The position numbers and the translations under genes are program-made. The notes beneath the pieces were generated by a model that was given only the letters and a program-made list of their open reading frames with translations, did no database searches and had not been told where the DNA came from. From the NCBI GenBank assembly GCA_030248135.1, contig JASANC010005440.1, forward strand, positions 289,857 to 353,856: a stretch of DNA of 64,000 nucleotides. Reading direction: 5' to 3'. How positions within the stretch are numbered: position 1 is the stretch's first letter; the number at the start of each line of letters is the position of its first letter. The stretch comes from Theristus sp. LFF4_11 (Eukaryota > Nematoda > Chromadorea > Monhysterida > Xyalidae). Shown in pieces: positions 23,401-35,400 of the stretch.

Positions 23401-26400
23401 ATTCATCAGTCTCAAGCATCAAAGAAACGCAAAACCATTCACAATGTACGTTTCAAACACAAAGCTGAAAGTGACAGTTTTTACCCAGTTGGGTAAAATT
23501 GGGGTAAAAAAGCACCAGTTTTAAAAAACCAAAAACAAATTCAACTTCAGTGGCGTAAAAAATTCTCGAGGACAAATTAACATCAATTTACAAGTCTGGT
23601 TCAAACACAAAAAAGAAAAACGTCTACAGAAAGACTACAGTGTAGATTTTTACCCATTAATAAGAGTTAATAATGGGTCAGTTGTAAAATTTGCCTACAG
23701 ATATGGATTCGGCGCATTTGGGAACTTCTAGGAAGGGGTTTTAAAAATTGTTTTCAAACTTATTTATTACTATGAAACGAAAACGTCTGAAAACGGCAAA
23801 AAATCCATGTTTTACCCATTTTTGGGTGAGAAAGTGGTCCGTTACAAAATATAATAACGTATTCAAGTACAGCAGTTGTAAAGCTATTAGAAAACAGTTT
23901 TTTAAATAAAAATCCACACTTACAATTACAAATTAAAACAAAAAACCACTGGAAAACGCAAAAAAAGTGTTTTTGCCCAATTTTGAGCAAAAAAAATCCC
24001 GGGGTAAAGTTCTAAAATTAGATTCGGATTGAAAGATTTTGAAAACCTTTTGGAGAATTAAAAAATAAAATTAAAAGTTGTTTCTGAACTGATTTTTTTC
24101 ACTGTGAAACGAAAACATATGAAAAAAGCAAAAAATCAACATTTTATCCATTTTTTGGGGTGAGCAAGCGGTCAGTTGCAAAATATAAAAACTGTTCAAA
24201 TACAACGGTTGTAAAGCTATCAGAAAATAGGTTTTTTAATAAAATCCACGCATAAAATTAAAACATTAAAACAAAAAACACTGAAAAACGCAAAAAAAAA
24301 CGTGATTTTGCCCAATTTTTGGGCAAAAAATGCCCGTGGTAAAAATCTAAGGTCAGATTCAAATTCAGCGACACCAAAAACTCTCTTGTAGAACTAAAAA
24401 TGAAAATCAAAAATTTGTGTTTATGAGCTCCAAAAAATGTTTTAAAAAAATGACGTAATTTAAAAAAAAGTAATTTTAACTAGCTTCGTAGCGCCTCAGG
24501 GACCCCCTTTCAAGGGCTCATTGATACAGGGCCTTAAAGAACTCCGCAAGATCTTTCACGTGAATACTGTGTGAGGTTCCAGAAACTGTGCAACAACGAG
24601 ATACGGTAGGGCTAAAATAAAAAGGTACACTTTGCGAAAAAATCGCAAAAAATCTAGGGTTTTTTAACTTCCGCACCCTAAAAACGACCTTTATAGGCAT
24701 AATCAGGGGGTACTCAGGGGGTAAACCTGAAGCGCCTTGATTAGTAGAATGTCCCTGCACCCTTGGTTTAAAAACTTTTCCATGTATCACGGAATGTTCC
24801 TTGGGCCCCCCACTCTTATTTGCAAACGGTGTTGAGCTGTTTTGAAATGCCAACAAAGATTGAAGCCAGTTTCCTCATATTTGAAGTGGGATGAAATGGG
24901 AATTAAGGAGGAAGGGAATGAGAGATGCAGTGCAATGCAATGCCCTTCACTGGTTATGCGTCGGACGGACTCGCACTGCATGCCTGAGCTGACAGTTGTC
25001 CTGATTTTATTACCGTATTACCTCTATTAAACCCCCCCCCCAAAATTAAACCCCCCCCCCAAAAATAAACCCCCACCTAGGGTTAGGGGAAAAAAAATCC
25101 GGATTTTTTTTTAAATTAAAAAAAAATTTTAAAAAAAAAAAATTTTTTTTTACAAGTTAGGTTCGTTCGAAGCGTCTCGTCGAGCTGAGTTCATCTAGAC
25201 TATTTTCAGAACGATCCGGGAAACTATAAGAGCGAAAATCGTGTTTTATTGAAATTATGTCCATTTCATAGAGGGAAAGTTGCATTTTCAACAGTAAAAC
25301 AGGGCAATTTTTCACGTGTACTTGAATATTGAACCGTTCTTAGTGGTTCCTCTTTAGAAATTTACCAAAATTTGACTGTGTTCAAAAATTCCTGTTTGCT
25401 GTAGCTAAGTCGGCAACCCCTGTCGACCCGGTCGCCCCCCCCCCCAAGACACTTACTTTCAGGTTCAACCAGCTATGCTATCTGCCACATGGCGAGAGCC
25501 CACTCTTCAAATCATCGTATCGAAAACACGTACCATGATTTCGCGATCACGTTGCGGGCAACTGACAGACGCAAGTTTAACACGTTAGTTTAGCTCAGCA
25601 CGCAAGTTTTAACATGTGGCCATGTTATCGGGTATCTGAAAAACGGTCGTGTGATGTGGTATTAACCAACATCTCCGCTCAAATTGTTTAACAATATATC
25701 GCACAACTCCATTGTAGACCTATAACATACGCCAATCAACAAGATATCATGTTCATCTCATGGCCTACCGACTGAAAAACATGTTCTAAGTTGCAAGAAA
25801 ACGATTTCTGAAACGATATTTCAATTCAGTTAAGTCATTTCAACGCTAAAAATTGACTCTAGAAGTCATCCAAATCGAAAAACATGGAGTACGTCGGTCA
25901 AAATGACCAAATAATGACATTTACCTAAGCACACAAAGAAGTTGGGAAGAAATTTGGTTTGAACTTTCAAAAAATTATGCCATAAATCGAATTTTCAGAG
26001 CAAAGTAGAAGAAAAAATTTTCAAATTTTTTTTAAGTTTGAAAAAAAAAATCCAAATTTTTTTTTTAAAAAAAACGAAAAAAAAATAAAAAAAAAATTTT
26101 TTTTCAAAGCCCCTAACCCTACCCCCACCCCCTCGACAAGTTTCCAAATAATCCCCCCTCAAAAATAATCCCCCATGGGAGACCTCCGCGAATTCAGTGG
26201 CTGGTTGCAGTGAAAATGATGAAATTGTGCTACCAAAGGCCCCAAATGGATGAGTTAATGGTAATTTCATTACAAAAGGCTGTTGTAAAAGGAAATTTCT
26301 ATGTAGAATAGAAGTTTCTGCGACTTCCTTCCTGCCATGGAAGGTATTTTTGCCATTTTGCCCACTCCTAAAAATGGTTTCCAAATAAACCCCCCCCAAA

Positions 26401-29400
26401 AAAAGCCCCCCCCCCAAAAAATGAACCCCCACCCCCAGAAGTCGCTGAAGAAATAAACCCCCATGGGGGTTTATTAGAGGTAATACGGTAATTATTCAAT
26501 TGAATCGAATTTGCTTGATGAACTCTTGTCCGTCGAGTCTTCAACACTATTGTCAAAAATGGTGCGCAATTTGTTCCATGCGTCGCTTTCTGTTGGCACT
26601 TTCCAGCGCCTTTCACAACCACACTGACACCCACTCACCCAAAAAAACGAAAACTGTTTCGCAATATGCGCACTTGTTTTCAGTCTGCCGAGTCCAAGCG
26701 CGATCAGACAACGCCAGCGACTGTCGCGCCACCGCCGGAGAAGCGAGCTCGTCAAGATTTGATCACGGACAAAAGTAAACAGTCGAGGAAAACAGCGGAC
26801 GCAGACGACGACGTCAAGATCGTGGCCGAATTGAAGGTGCGCGTTGTTGTCTTTCCTTGTGTTGTTTGTTGTTCAATGCAAACACTTGTCGAGTCGTGTT
26901 CTTTGTTTCTGCGCATTTGTGCGTGGCGGCAAATTATGTCGTCAGCAGGTTTTCCAAGAGCAGCGATAATAACAATTTTCTCTCATTGAAGCTCGATTCG
27001 AACGCGACGGGGTCGTCAAAAGATGCGGACAACGCGCTATGGGAAAACTACAAATGCATGGTGCGATTGTCGTGTTTTCGCGCTTTATTTAGTTTTTTGG
27101 TCCTTTGATTGTTGTAGCCCAGGACTAAACTGGATCATTATTGTGACCTGGGTTTTTTGCAGAAAAACGTCGGTTTTTTGCAGAAATTTTGGACCGTTTG
27201 CAGATTTTTTTAGCAGATTTCTGCAAATTGCAGAAAAAGATTTGCATACAAACTTTGGTTCTGCAATATTCATTTTGTGCTTAGCGCTTGACTGAGGTTT
27301 CACATCAGCATGGAAGAAATTTCAAATATTTTTTGTCAAAAACAGCTGTTTCGGCGGTTTCTGTAGCGCAATGATTGGCGTTTTGTTTTGCCTTCTCGTA
27401 AATAAAACCGGAGTATTTCAAATTCGAAAAACAGAACAGAATCAGTCAGTGTTTGCTTTGTGGGCTGCGGACTGACACCGCATTGTCAAATCAGATCAAA
27501 TCGAAAATTGTTGTTTGCTGTTAGGCTTTCTGTTTGGAATTAGATTGAAGTGATCCATCATCCACACAACAGAAGATTGGCGTAGGTGCGTAAGTTTGTC
27601 GTCGAGCTTGTCGAGAATCTCAGCAACCGATTCGAAGACGCGCACAGCGTTCTCAAGGCTGCCAAAATGTTCTGCCGTCTGAGATGGATGGATCTGAACA
27701 GCTGCTGGCGTACGGAAATGCCGATCTGCTGTATCTGCACCAGTTTTATTCATCATTTTTGCCGGGCAAGGGCAGTATCGCTGACGAATGGAAATGATTC
27801 AAATGTGAACGAATTCAATTCCCTGGTCCGAGTATAACTGCAGGCAAGCATGCAGTATCTGGGGATGAAAACAAAGAGGCGATACAACATCAAACCGAAC
27901 AAAGTGTACTGCACCTTTGAGAACGTCGAACCGACCGCAGCCATCGCTTGCGGAATTTGAGCAATGAGGGTTTTTATTTGATATTAATTGTGTTGTTGTT
28001 AGGCTGAATGATTTGAAACGAATGACCTAGTTCGGTTTTGGTGTTTTTTTCCGAATCTTTGAAAAAATCTGCGGTAAAACGATGCAATTGGCAATTGCAA
28101 TTCTGAGCATCGTAAAGAAATGATGCTCAGAACAAAAAAATGACATTAAACAAGCACAAAAACCATTTTCGTCATGTTTTTAATATTTGCAGAAACCAAA
28201 TTTCATTTGCAGAAATTTTTTACCAAATTTCTGCAAATTGCAGAACCGACTTTTTGGAAAAAAAACCTAGATTGTGACTGCCACACCTCACTGCCGATGT
28301 TTTGTCAGTTTCGTCATTACCGTTTTTTTGTGGTTTTTGTGCCTACCATTAGAGTAGAGAAGACGTCGATAAGCACGAGACAAGCTGTCCCTCAAAAGTG
28401 CAAGACAAAATGCGGGATGCGTACCGGATGTACCGTACCGTACCGCATACCACAGACCTTTGTACCGCATTGTGCAGTGCCGTCTCGATTTCTCCGACTG
28501 TCCCTCCTGTCTGGTGTCTTCCCGTCCCGCGGCCGAGTGACGGTACCCCGCGCTCATCTCTAGCACACCCACTAGCCACGAAGTAGCACGTTTTTCAGGT
28601 GTGCCACTCAAAGCACATCACACAAGAATCGTGGAACGGTCATGTACGACAACCAATTCACCAACAGGTCAGTTGAATAAAAATTGAAAGTTTGCGGGCG
28701 AATTGTTTTTTATGTTTAAAAGGGTGCTTTTCGCCAATGACGAACCAAACACTTAAAGGGTGCTTTTCGCCAATAGCGAACCAAACATTTTACAGGGTGT
28801 TTGGCCAATAACGAACCAAAAATTTTAAAGGGTGCTTTTCGCCAATAACGAACCAAGAATTGAGTCACCAACCCATTATAACATCGGTTTGTTCTTCTTT
28901 GCCGATGTTTTTCATTTTGATTTCAGCGACTGAAAATCTACGAGTTTCTGAACAACTTCATGGAAACGGGCCTCGAACAAATGGACATGACCATGAAGCA
29001 CATGACACACACGAAAGCAACCATCGACGCGTCAAAGATGCATCACCTTGGTTGGTTTTCGGACACGACGAAAGTCGCGAATCGGAGTGAATTCGTGGCC
29101 ATGAGGCCTTAAACAGCGAACTATTTTGTTTCTTATTCACCTCGAAACCTTCGCTTTAACCCGGTTCCGCAGCTGCGTTCAGGTTTTCCGATATTTTAGA
29201 GCTGGAGTTTTATCGATGTTTCACGGAATGTTGTTCATGTTGATCTGCAGTCGAACGCTAAATTATAGGCAATCAGTTGATTGGTTGGTGATCACGTGAT
29301 GCGTGCTTTCTGTGCAGAATTGGCTCCGCCTCCGCAGCAATGCCTGGATTAGGGTTAGGGGAAAAAAAAATCCGGATTTTTTTTTTAAATTAAAAAAAAA

Positions 29401-32400
29401 AATTTTTTTTAAAAAAAAAAAATTTTTTTTACAAGTTAGGTTCGTTCGAAGCGTCTCGTCGAGCTGAGTTCATCTAGACTATTTTCAGAACGATCCGGGA
29501 AACTATAAGAGCGAAAATCGTGTTTTATTGAAATTATGTCCATTTCATAGAGGGAAAGTTGCATTTTCAACAGTAAAACAGGGCAATTTTTCACGTGTAC
29601 TTGAATATTGAACCGTTCTTAGTGGTTCCTCTTTAGAAAATTACCAAAATTTGACTGTGTTCAAAAAAACCTGTTTGCTGTAGCTAAGTCGGCAACCCCT
29701 GTCGACCCGGTCGCCCCCCCCCCCAAGACACTTACTTTCAGGTTCAACCAGCTATGCTATCTGCCACATGGCGAGAGCCCACTCTTCAAATCATCGTATC
29801 GAAAACACGTACCATGATTTCGCGATCACGTTGCGGGCAACTGACAGACGCAAGTTTAACACGTTAGTTTAGCTCAGCACGCAAGTTTTAACATGTGGCC
29901 ATGTTATCGGGTATCTGAAAAACGGTCGTGTGATGTGGTATTAACCAACATCTCCGCTCAAATTGTTTAACAATATATCGCACAACTCCATTGTAGACCT
30001 ATAACATACGCCAATCAACAAGATATCATGTTCATCTCATGGCCTACCGACTGAAAAACATGTTCTAAGTTGCAAGAAAACGATTTCTGAAACGATATTT
30101 CAATTCAGTTAAGTCATTTCAACGCTAAAAATTGACTCTAGAAGTCATCCAAATCGAAAAACATGGAGTACGTCGGTCAAAATGACCAAATAATGACATT
30201 TACCTAAGCACACAAAGAAGTTGGGAAGAAAATTTGGTTTGAACTTTCAAAAAATTATGCCATAAATCGAATTTTCAGAGCAAAGTAGAAGAAAAAATTT
30301 TCAAATTTTTTTTTTAAGTTTGAAAAAAAAAATCCAATTTTTTTTTTAAAAAAAAAACGAAAAAAAAAATAAAAAAAAAAATTTTTTTTTCAAAGCCCCT
30401 AACCCTAGCCTGGATGAATATCGTACCGTAACACATTGAAACTCCATTCCTGATACATCGAAAAACTCTGAACGCAGTTGCGAACCGGGTTCACCAAAAC
30501 CATTCTGTTTCTCTTGTTTTTTCTTTCAACAAGTTCATCATAGTTCAAGACAAGTTTCGGCTATTTCTCAATCTTGTCTGTCAATCTTGCCAGCGACTCT
30601 TCGTTTTTAACCGAGAATAACAAATCTTAATCGAAATTGCGAGTATCGTGTTTGTGCTTTCTGAAATTTCGTATTTTGAAATTGCGAATATCAAAAAAAA
30701 TCTGCATTCAGGCCAGGAATGCATTCACGAGTTCCATGACATCACCGGCTATCGTTTCTGGGTGTGCTCGTTGTGTTTCATTGCGGCCGTGTCGGCGGAG
30801 AAGCTGCCGATTCATTTGACCACCAATAATCATCGTATCACTTATATTGTGCGTTTTTTTGCTAAGCAGTTGATTTGATTTGGATTGTTTTGATTGAAAT
30901 AATGAAGTTCCAGCGATTTGCTGGTCGTTCTTTTTGGTGAGAATGGAAGTCCCGTCCACCTAGTCTTTGAAGACCCTCGGCACTTTTTTGTTATTTCTAA
31001 CGCAGCAATGTTGCACAGTCTACCGTCCAAACGCGCATTCATGTTGCAGTATTTAGTGCCTGCGCAGCTATATTTTAACATAGCTGTACGGTCACTAAAT
31101 ACTGCAACAAGAATGCGCCCTAACTAAAAAACATATCCAACACTAGCTGATTGGTTGATGCATCTGCATGCGTTCTGTGCCTGGATTACTGTGCGATATT
31201 AGGAGATGTATTGAAGAACAACAAACAAACAAGAAAGAACAACAACAACTGATTCACCCTAAAAAATGAATTGTTGCGCGTTCGTTTTTCAGGCGAATTT
31301 CCATCCGCATCTTCAGCCAACCGGCAGCACGGTGCAGGCGGTAACGGCTGAGTTGAACAAATTAACTGTGATGCTACGCTTGAAAGAGACGCAGCCACAG
31401 CAGCCGGAAGTGTTGCAGTTGACTGCTGGAGGTGAGACGGACGAAACGGCATTCATGAAGCAGTGTTTGCTGACGCATAGCTGTGTCAAACTATAGCTAC
31501 GCGGTCGCTGAATACTGCTTCATGAATGCCCCTAAAAAGTTTTCATTTGAAATGAAAAAAATCACTGAAAGAAGTTTTTCTCGGTTTTTTAATCTTTCTC
31601 TCAGCTATACACCAGCTGTGTGTATGTCTTTTCCGTGACCTTATTCGACCGTATTCTTTTGGCTGGTTGGCGAACTCCCAGTTTTCAGATTATAATCACC
31701 AAAGCGGCATTCATGAATGGTATTTAGTGACGCGTAGCCATGTTTTTTGCAGAAAAAAACATTAGCGCGTCACACCAGATACTGCTTATTGAACGCCACT
31801 CTCTCTGGTGGTGTATGCGAAAATGTGGGATTTCAGAAAAACCATATTCAATCAAGTTCTCACGTTCGTTCCAAAATTCCAGTGGATGCGGATGAGCTGA
31901 TGCGCGACTTGAACGTCGACATGGAGGAGATCGTGGCGCCCTCGCACCTGTCGTCGGCCGCTCAAAAGCCGAAACCGGTGAGTTTTTGTAGAATCGAAAT
32001 TTGATTTTTCAACTTTTTCTCGTTTGTAAAAATTTTTTTTTAATTAACCCCATCGTGCTGATTGCTGATTGCACTGGAGAAATCAAATGATCTCGAGCTT
32101 TGTTTTTCAAATTTTTATGGCTTGCGGAACACCACCAACGGTCGTCCCAACTCTTCTTGAAGAAACGATTTCAAATTCAGTGTCGACAAGACTTATTTCA
32201 GTTTATTCATTATCATTTTTGTCCAGCATTCGGCAAACATCTCGCCATCCACAATGCCACCGACGGTGCCATGTGCAGTGCCACAACCGATTCGCATTCC
32301 AGCGTTGCAAGCGCTTGCCGGCTGTCGTGGCGTTCAGGTGCTCTCATCCGACAGGACCGAGGACATGCTCTGGTGTGAGGTGAGGTCGGCCTTGAAATGA

Positions 32401-35400
32401 CGATTGTGATCGATGAAGGCGCATTCATGAAGCATGTGTCTACACAGCTACGACTTTTGGTAATCATAATAATCACCCGGAAATGTTTTTTCTTTGTTGC
32501 ATTTCAGAGTTGCTGGCAATGCCTGGTGGTTGACGTTACGATCCGCCCGATACAGCAAGCCTGGAAGCTGCACAGTGAGTCGCAGCAGCATACCAAGGTT
32601 GGCTTGTTTTGTGGCATGCTTTCTCCGTGGACACACACACGCACGTTGTTTCATAATCTGAAATGTGTTGGCTTTTTCGTGGCCTTCGGACAATTTCCAG
32701 ACTTACGATTATTTTTGCGTAGATTGTTTATGAGACAACCAAACGAACACCAGCAAATCTTTGTTTTTTTAGAAATTGGCGTTCCGTGAGAAAAACCGAA
32801 TCAGTAAGTAAAAGTTACTTTGTGGTAACTTTATGGTTTTCTGTTTTTTTTTGGTCTATGCTGCTTCACGTTTTTGATTTTGCTAATAGAAAAACAGGTT
32901 TTTACAAGTATGTTCCATTGCCGTAAACCGGGATGATATAGACCTAAATGCATGTGATTGGTATATCTGTTTTTGGTCATGTCATATGAGATTTGCTCTC
33001 ACAAGCGTTCAGTGAGGTGCCCGAGGATAAACTCAACTCTCAGTTTGAGCGCCCATTGATTGAATGATTAGTTTTTTCTTGTTTTCAATTTTTTTATCCA
33101 ACCAACTCCAGACGTGAGCAGTTTCGTGGCGATCGAAGCCGGCTTTGCTGCGGACTTCCAGGCGCATCCGAACGCAATGAAATTCACGCTAATGCGCTTC
33201 GCCGACGGCGGCGGCGGTCGATTCGAAGGCGTGATCGGGCTGGATTTCGTCGTCGAACGAAGGTCGGAGATCGATCGAACGAGGGACGTCATCTGTGAGC
33301 TGTGCGCGACGGCGATGCCGTTCAAACGCGAGGAACTGGCGAAACACCTGGCGACGGAGTCGCACGTGCTGCAGTATATGGTGCGTAGGGTTGGCAAAAT
33401 ACGGTTTTTTTTGCAAATCGTAGGAAAAACCGATTTTTGGCCTGGGAAAAACGCGTATTGAAACGCGTCTTTTTAGCGGAAAAAAACCCGGCATTTTTCC
33501 CATGCCAACCGTAATGGTGCGTTGTTGGTATTCTGGTGAAGTTGCCATTGCGGCTGGCGAGTGTGGTGTCTGTTACAGCTGATGTGAGTGTCAATGTCAC
33601 TCAGATCAGCTCGGCGTTGTGCACCGACTCGCCGTCGGTAGCGCGTTGGACTGGGGTCCGTGCGTTCGGTGTATTTAGCCACTCCCGCCCCTCCTGTCGG
33701 GGTTGAGGCTCAATGACAAAAAACTCGATTGGTATAATATGCGACGTTATGTGCGCATTTCTTGGTTAGCCCTTTCAAGAAATCGGCTAACTTCCCGTTT
33801 GCTCGTTGGTTGGTACAGATTTCTCTCCTGAAGGCCGTTTTCGCCCTGGCACGCCAGTTTTTGTTCACTGTCGTTTCGGAGCTGAAAAACTTCAACGACA
33901 GCCTCATGCCCACAGGGGGATCCAAATTTAAAAAAAGCCAAACCCATCACCATGTCAATTTGTCGTCGTCGTGACAACAGTTACTAAAAACCAGTAGCAT
34001 GAAACAAACCGCGGTTTCCGTCTGCCCCCCTGCACTGCGCTCTGCCCACTGCAGCACCTGAACCACCGCGGCAGCATCAAGTACTGGGCGTCGCGCAAGA
34101 TGCACCCGCGCGAGCGACGCGCGCGCATCGCCGAGATTCTCACCACCGAGCAGCGACAGTCGCCGACGCATCTGCGCGGCAAAATGCGCGTCTACGATCC
34201 GCTGCTGGCGAGGGTCGTACAGCGCGCCGGCGTGCGCGACAAGACGACGCCGACGATGGTCGATCCGAACCTGCGACTGAAGATCTTTGAGAAGTGTCGG
34301 TGGTGGTGGTTTGGAGCTTTGGGTTTTTTAGAAGATGCGGATTGGTGATTAGTGGTTTGTTGCGGAGAGAGTGGTTTTCGGTGCCCGATTGGTCGGTGTT
34401 GTATTTTATGAAATGTGTTACGCAGGCTAACCGGTGGTGTCTCCCGGTGTGGTATTTGAACCTAATGGGATCAGTGGTTGAAAGCATGCGCATCACGTTT
34501 GCACCAACCAAACGTCGAACAGTCTAACAAAATTATAATGAATCAGCTGATTTGTTGGTGATTACGGTGTTCATGCTTTCTGTGCAAACCAAACTCCGCA
34601 CGCACAGCAATGCCTGCACAGAAAGCCTGCATACCGTAATCACCATTACCAACCAATCAGCTGATTACCTATAATTTGACTGTACAGTCCATCTGAAAAA
34701 TATATGCAACATTGCAACAAAACGCTAAGAATTGCTCATGATCAACCAATCAGCGCTGAGAATTGCTCATTGCCAACCAATCAGCTAATCCAAATGGACT
34801 GTAGTTCGCTCCATTTGCAGTGCTGGACAGCGACGCAGAGCCAATCGGGCGCTACGAGATTCCGGCGGTGCAGCTCGAACTGGACGCCTGCGAGGAGCCG
34901 CTCGTCGGTGTGCAGCACGTCGTCGAGGTGCTCTGCAACTCCAATCGCGACTGGCGATCGTATTTCTGTCGCATTTGCCCCGCCTGGGAGTCGGAGGAGG
35001 AGTTGCTCGCGCACGTCACTGGTGACATCCATCGGAACGCGTTCATGGTGCGGTTTGTTTTAGGGGCGAAGGGTGGGAGTGGTTTTTTGTTTTTTTGGGG
35101 TGGGTTTTCAGGTTTCGACGCGGGGCTGGTGAAGCGATTTGCTGGTATCGTTACAAGCAGGCAGCTGATTGCATTCCACCGGCTACCGGCGCCACCTGCA
35201 ACTGGTGGCGAGTCTCCTGAATGAGTGGATGATTGTACAAAGTAGGACGTTACGTCAGTTGATTGATCGACCGCAGTTCGGTGCGACCTACCATGACTGT
35301 GGAGAGTTTGGTTTTTTTGTTTTTTTTTGTTTAGGCTTTCATTCTTCACTTCTTGTCGCGCGTTTCTGCCGGTGGGCGAAAACGGCAATTGTTATATGTG

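Noticed and set aside
35100..35230. Extra exon after finger 5 (reads LIAFHRLPAPPATGGE)
   Set aside because: It ends in a stop, and exon 16 joins the exon at 35926 in phase with a convincing protein sequence.
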